A stretch of DNA of 34,199 nucleotides. It comes from Zancudomyces culisetae. Taxonomy: Eukaryota; Kickxellomycota; Harpellomycetes; Harpellales; Legeriomycetaceae. Shown here piece after piece: positions 31,511 to 34,199 of the stretch. Numbering within the stretch: position 1 is the stretch's first letter; every line of letters starts with the position of its first letter. The notes under the pieces were generated by a model. The model was not told the origin of the DNA and ran no database searches. It saw nothing but the letters and a program-made list of their open reading frames with translations. The stretch spans positions 1 to 34,199 of the forward strand of contig LSSK01001732.1 of assembly GCA_001969505.1 (NCBI GenBank), read 5' to 3'. A program made the position numbers and the translations under genes.

Positions 31511-32218
31511 AAGTTGAGTTGATTAATTTGATTTGATAAAACTTTATTTAGTAATGATTGGAGCCAAACATTAGTTTGCTTGTATTATTCATGTTCAGAT
31601 TAATTTGAATAATGTGAGGGGGGGGAGGAAGAAGAGAAGAGGAAGGAGGAGTATTTTGAATGCAGTATAAAAACGGTTGCAGGAGAAAAAATAAACGATA
31701 TTGTAATGGGATAAAGCCATGAGGCAAAAGGTGATAACAATGAAAGCCAAAGGATGGACAGAAGAAATGAGGTTTGGTTTTACTAGGTGATTTTTCTTAT
31801 AGGTGGAAAAAGTGAAATATTAGTGGCTAACAAAAAAAAAACATGGCTGAGAGAGAGAGGAGGAAGATTAAGGGGAAAAGAGTTAGGAGAAATGGGAGAG
31901 GTGAAAAAAAAAGGGAGAAAAAAATCGGGCAAGTAAAAAATGGATGGGTTTAAGTAAGAGGCTGTAAACAACAATGCAAGTAAAAAATAGATTACGATTA
32001 CTGAGTTTAAAGTGGTAAAGTGCGATTTTTTACAAAGTGATATCAATTATCAGAAAATCGGATATATTTACAGCTATTATTTCCGCCATATTTTTTTCCT
32101 CCTTTTTTTTTTCGCTCATTAATTGAAGATTGAAATAAAATACGATTTCTTTATAAGAACAAAAACACAAAAGGTTATTAAATAACATAAAAGAAAAAGA
32201 AATAAAAAGGACACCAAA

Positions 32219-33241
32219 ATGATTGGGAAAAGAGCATTGGGTATCGGACGTATTGTTGCCGGGAAAAAAGTAGTTGGAACTAGAGGGCTTTCAAGTCTGG
32301 TAAGAGTTAGTCCGGCAGTAAAAGAAGCGTTGGCAAATAATGAACCAGTGGTTGCGCTTGAATCAACAATAATCAGCCATGGAATGCCGTATCCACAAAA
32401 CTTGGAGACAGCGATCGCGGTAGAGGAGGTGATACGCAAGAACCATGCTGTCCCAGCGACAGTAGCGTTGATGGATGGCAAAATATGTGTGGGACTTTCA
32501 CGTGGAGACTTGGAGCGATTGGCAAAGACGGGGCGAAAGGCGGTGAAGGCATCAACACGAGATTTGGCAGTGTTGCTGAGCAAGCAGCAGCAACATGATC
32601 CAGTGCTGGGAGCGACAACGGTGAGCGGGACGATGATAGCAGCGAAGCTTGCGGGAATTGAGGTGTTTGTGACAGGAGGAATTGGGGGTGTGCATCGGGG
32701 AGTGCAGAACACACATGATATCAGTCCAGATCTTACCGAGCTTGGACGCACACCCGTGAGTGTTGTTTGTGGAGGGGCCAAGTCAATACTCGACATTCCA
32801 CGTACTCTGGAGCATTTGGAGACACTTGGCGTTCCAGTAATTACGTTTGGATCGGAGCGACACTTCCCTGCGTTCTTTACAACAACAACTCACGACAAGA
32901 TAGCGAGTCCCTGGAACGTAGAGACGTATGGAGGAGCAGCACGGATGATACATGCGCAGCGCAAGCAGTTAAAATCCAACATTGGAATGGTATTCGCCGT
33001 CCCAATTCCAGAACATGAGCAGATGTTTTCAGGAGCAGAAATCGAGGAGTTTGTGGGGTTGGCTATTGACGAGGCGGAGGAGAATGGAATACTGAGCGGA
33101 AAGGAGTCAACGCCATTTTTGTTGCAGCGCTTGGTTGAGCTGACAGGTGGCAAGACATTGTCTTCAAATATTGCGTTGATCAAAAACAATGCAAAGGTTG
33201 GAGCGAATATCGCAGTAGAGTATGCCAAGCTTTTGAAATAA
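32219..33241 (+). CDS. Pseudouridine-5'-phosphate glycosidase (PsuG/YeiN/IndA family)
   Basis: 340 residues, single exon. The enzyme cleaves pseudouridine 5'-phosphate reversibly to uracil and ribose 5-phosphate. Family motifs are in order: ALESTIISHGMPYPQN with Glu48, ATVALMDGKICVGL (80-93), KASTRDLA with Lys110, GATTVSGTM (131-139), VTGGIGGVHRG (151-161), THDISPDLTEL with Asp167, CGGAKSILD with Lys188, and SNIALIKNNA near the end. Glu48, Lys110, Asp167 and Lys188 match family-conserved positions. Residues 1-28 are basic and Ser/Gly-rich without acids and may be a mitochondrial presequence. Many fungi and animals have this domain fused to a PfkB-type pseudouridine kinase; here the protein stops after the glycosidase and no kinase follows in the window. 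G+C is higher than in the flanks. Confidence 0.95.
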   Translation: MIGKRALGIGRIVAGKKVVGTRGLSSLVRVSPAVKEALANNEPVVALESTIISHGMPYPQNLETAIAVEEVIRKNHAVPATVALMDGKICVGLSRGDLERLAKTGRKAVKASTRDLAVLLSKQQQHDPVLGATTVSGTMIAAKLAGIEVFVTGGIGGVHRGVQNTHDISPDLTELGRTPVSVVCGGAKSILDIPRTLEHLETLGVPVITFGSERHFPAFFTTTTHDKIASPWNVETYGGAARMIHAQRKQLKSNIGMVFAVPIPEHEQMFSGAEIEEFVGLAIDEAEENGILSGKESTPFLLQRLVELTGGKTLSSNIALIKNNAKVGANIAVEYAKLLK

Positions 33242-33726
33242 ACACTTTGCCTTGATTGATGAACTTTTTTATTTTTTGATTAATTAATGATTTATTATAG
33301 TGTTTTTTACTTTAATCTTTGTTTTTAGGACATTCTTCCTACCCAAAGAGAAAGAGAAAGAGAGGGAGAAAAGAAGAGTTTTGGAAGAGATTTTTCGGGG
33401 TGGCGGTATGGGAGAATGGGTGCCGAGGGAAATCCAAACGAGGTGGGGGAAATCTCAGGGCAACTTAGAGGGGGGATTTTTTTTTTTTTGGAGAGTTTGT
33501 AATAAATAAATTTGATTTGCTTTATAATTTCATTTAATGAGATTCAAAGAAAAAATTAGTGAGAGGAGAGGGTGATAATAATGTTGGAAAAAAAATTTTT
33601 TTTTTAAAATTTGGTAAAGAAAAAAAAAATAAAAAAAATACAAGGGAGAAAGGAGAAATAGGAAATAAAACAAGGGAAAAACAAAGGGTAAACAAAAAAA
33701 AAAGCAAAAAAAAGCACGACGGAAAA
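33242..33726. other. Intergenic region between glycosidase and eIF3d genes
   Basis: 485 bp, strongly purine-rich on the plus strand, with long A runs just before the eIF3d start. It serves as the glycosidase 3' flank and eIF3d promoter/leader. An open frame at 33300-33509 reads mostly as repeats of K/E/R and is not credited. Confidence 0.65.
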
Positions 33727-34199
33727 ATGTCAGAATTACCAAGATTTGTATTACCCAAGATTTTTGAAAACATCAATGGATGGGGACCACCGGAGGGAGT
33801 AGAGCTGGAGGTGTGTAAGATTCCGTATGTGCCATACTCAAAGAACGACCGGGTTACACGGGCAGCAGAATGGGGCAGCACAGGAGGACAGTCGCAAGCA
33901 CCGGGAGGAAGAGGCAAAGGAGGCAAGCGAGATGGATACCAGACACACCAAAACTACGGTAGTGCCGCAGCATCGACGTTTGCATATGCGCAGGTGGAGG
34001 AGGAGTCAACATTCTCGGTGGTAGATGGAGGAGTTCGACGATTGGGAGTAGTGGTAGGAGGAGGTGGTGGAAGAGGAGGAGGAAGAGGAAGAGGAAGAGG
34101 AGGATACGGCCGAGTGGAGCGAAGAGGAATGCAAAGGCTAGGTAGGGGAGCAGGGGGAGGAATGGGAAGAAGAAGAGGAGGATGGCGAGAGGTTGGACG
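33727..34199 (+). CDS. Translation initiation factor eIF3 subunit d (3' part outside window)
   Basis: The frame opens at ATG 33727 and is still open at the edge (157 codons seen; the family is about 500-570 residues). Residues 1-20 (MSELPRFVLPKIFENINGWG) and the PYVPYSKNDRVTRAAEW segment are the conserved eIF3d N-terminus. FAYAQVEEESTFSVVD follows, and then an RGG-rich stretch (about 110-155), as in the RNA-contacting N-terminal tail of other eIF3d proteins. eIF3d belongs to the eIF3 complex on the 40S subunit and, in animals, contributes a cap-binding surface; that domain lies beyond the window. No intron is seen so far. Confidence 0.88.
   Translation, partial: MSELPRFVLPKIFENINGWGPPEGVELEVCKIPYVPYSKNDRVTRAAEWGSTGGQSQAPGGRGKGGKRDGYQTHQNYGSAAASTFAYAQVEEESTFSVVDGGVRRLGVVVGGGGGRGGGRGRGRGGYGRVERRGMQRLGRGAGGGMGRRRGGWREVG

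Larger units (their letters stand above)
30311..32218. other. 1.9-kb purine-rich region upstream of the glycosidase gene
   Basis: The plus strand carries repeated G/A-only runs (30700-30790, 30890-30955, 31615-31650, 31845-31925), and no conserved gene is seen. It holds the TTCTAA and TTTGA arrays and, at its end, the A-rich leader of the gene at 32219. Confidence 0.6.

Noticed and set aside
32119-32796. 225-codon minus-strand frame opposite the glycosidase
   Set aside because: Antisense shadow; the plus frame has the full family motif set.
33530-33926. Minus-strand Phe/Leu/Pro-rich frames near the eIF3d start
   Set aside because: Reverse reading of purine-rich leader and eIF3d codons.
1-34199. 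CRISPR arrays, rRNA, tRNA, complete transposase or reverse transcriptase genes
   Set aside because: No spaced identical repeats, no rRNA core sequences, no convincing tRNA boxes and no catalytic transposase or RT motifs were seen, though tRNA detection by eye is weak.

Overview
The window is nuclear DNA of an AT-rich eukaryote. The genes have GT-AG introns of about 90-150 nt, leaders without ribosome binding sites, long simple-sequence tracts and wide gene-poor gaps. A spliced mitochondrial ribosomal protein resembling fungal MRP49/mL61, a Pom1/DYRK2-class kinase, a LAMMER kinase and an ABCA-type half transporter together suggest an early-diverging fungus. That placement is inference; another AT-rich protist is not excluded.

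Layout. 1-1393 (-): 5' part of a long repetitive protein with a signal-peptide-like start, a Tyr-rich segment, RGDN and DYRD repeats, then KEGEK-type repeats running off the left edge. 1394-6929: AT-rich gap with possible short exons and a 16-bp GT minisatellite. 6930-8756 (+) LAMMER kinase and 9166-11481 (-) class II DYRK kinase lie tail to tail. 12755-13290 (-): coding-like fragments of an unresolved gene. 13319-13837 (-): three-exon mitoribosomal protein. 14298-14887 (+): two-exon unknown protein of 147 residues, preceded directly by a two-codon upstream ORF. 16364-19171 (+): ABCA-like half transporter. 19172-32218: 13 kb without a recognisable conserved gene. It holds a ~680-bp direct repeat in two copies about 6.3 kb apart, a 36-codon ORF behind a TATA box, and several possible exons. 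32219-33241 (+): pseudouridine-5'-phosphate glycosidase. 33727-34199 (+): start of eIF3 subunit d, cut by the window edge.

The genes do not form one pathway. Housekeeping functions (translation initiation, mitochondrial translation, pseudouridine catabolism), two CMGC kinases and a lipid-type transporter sit side by side. The least ordinary items are the repetitive secreted-like protein, the direct repeat whose non-coding 3' core is almost identical between copies, the short TATA-driven ORF and the minimal upstream ORF. Both spliced genes were assembled by hand from splice signals and reading-frame continuity, so other small spliced genes may remain hidden in the gaps.
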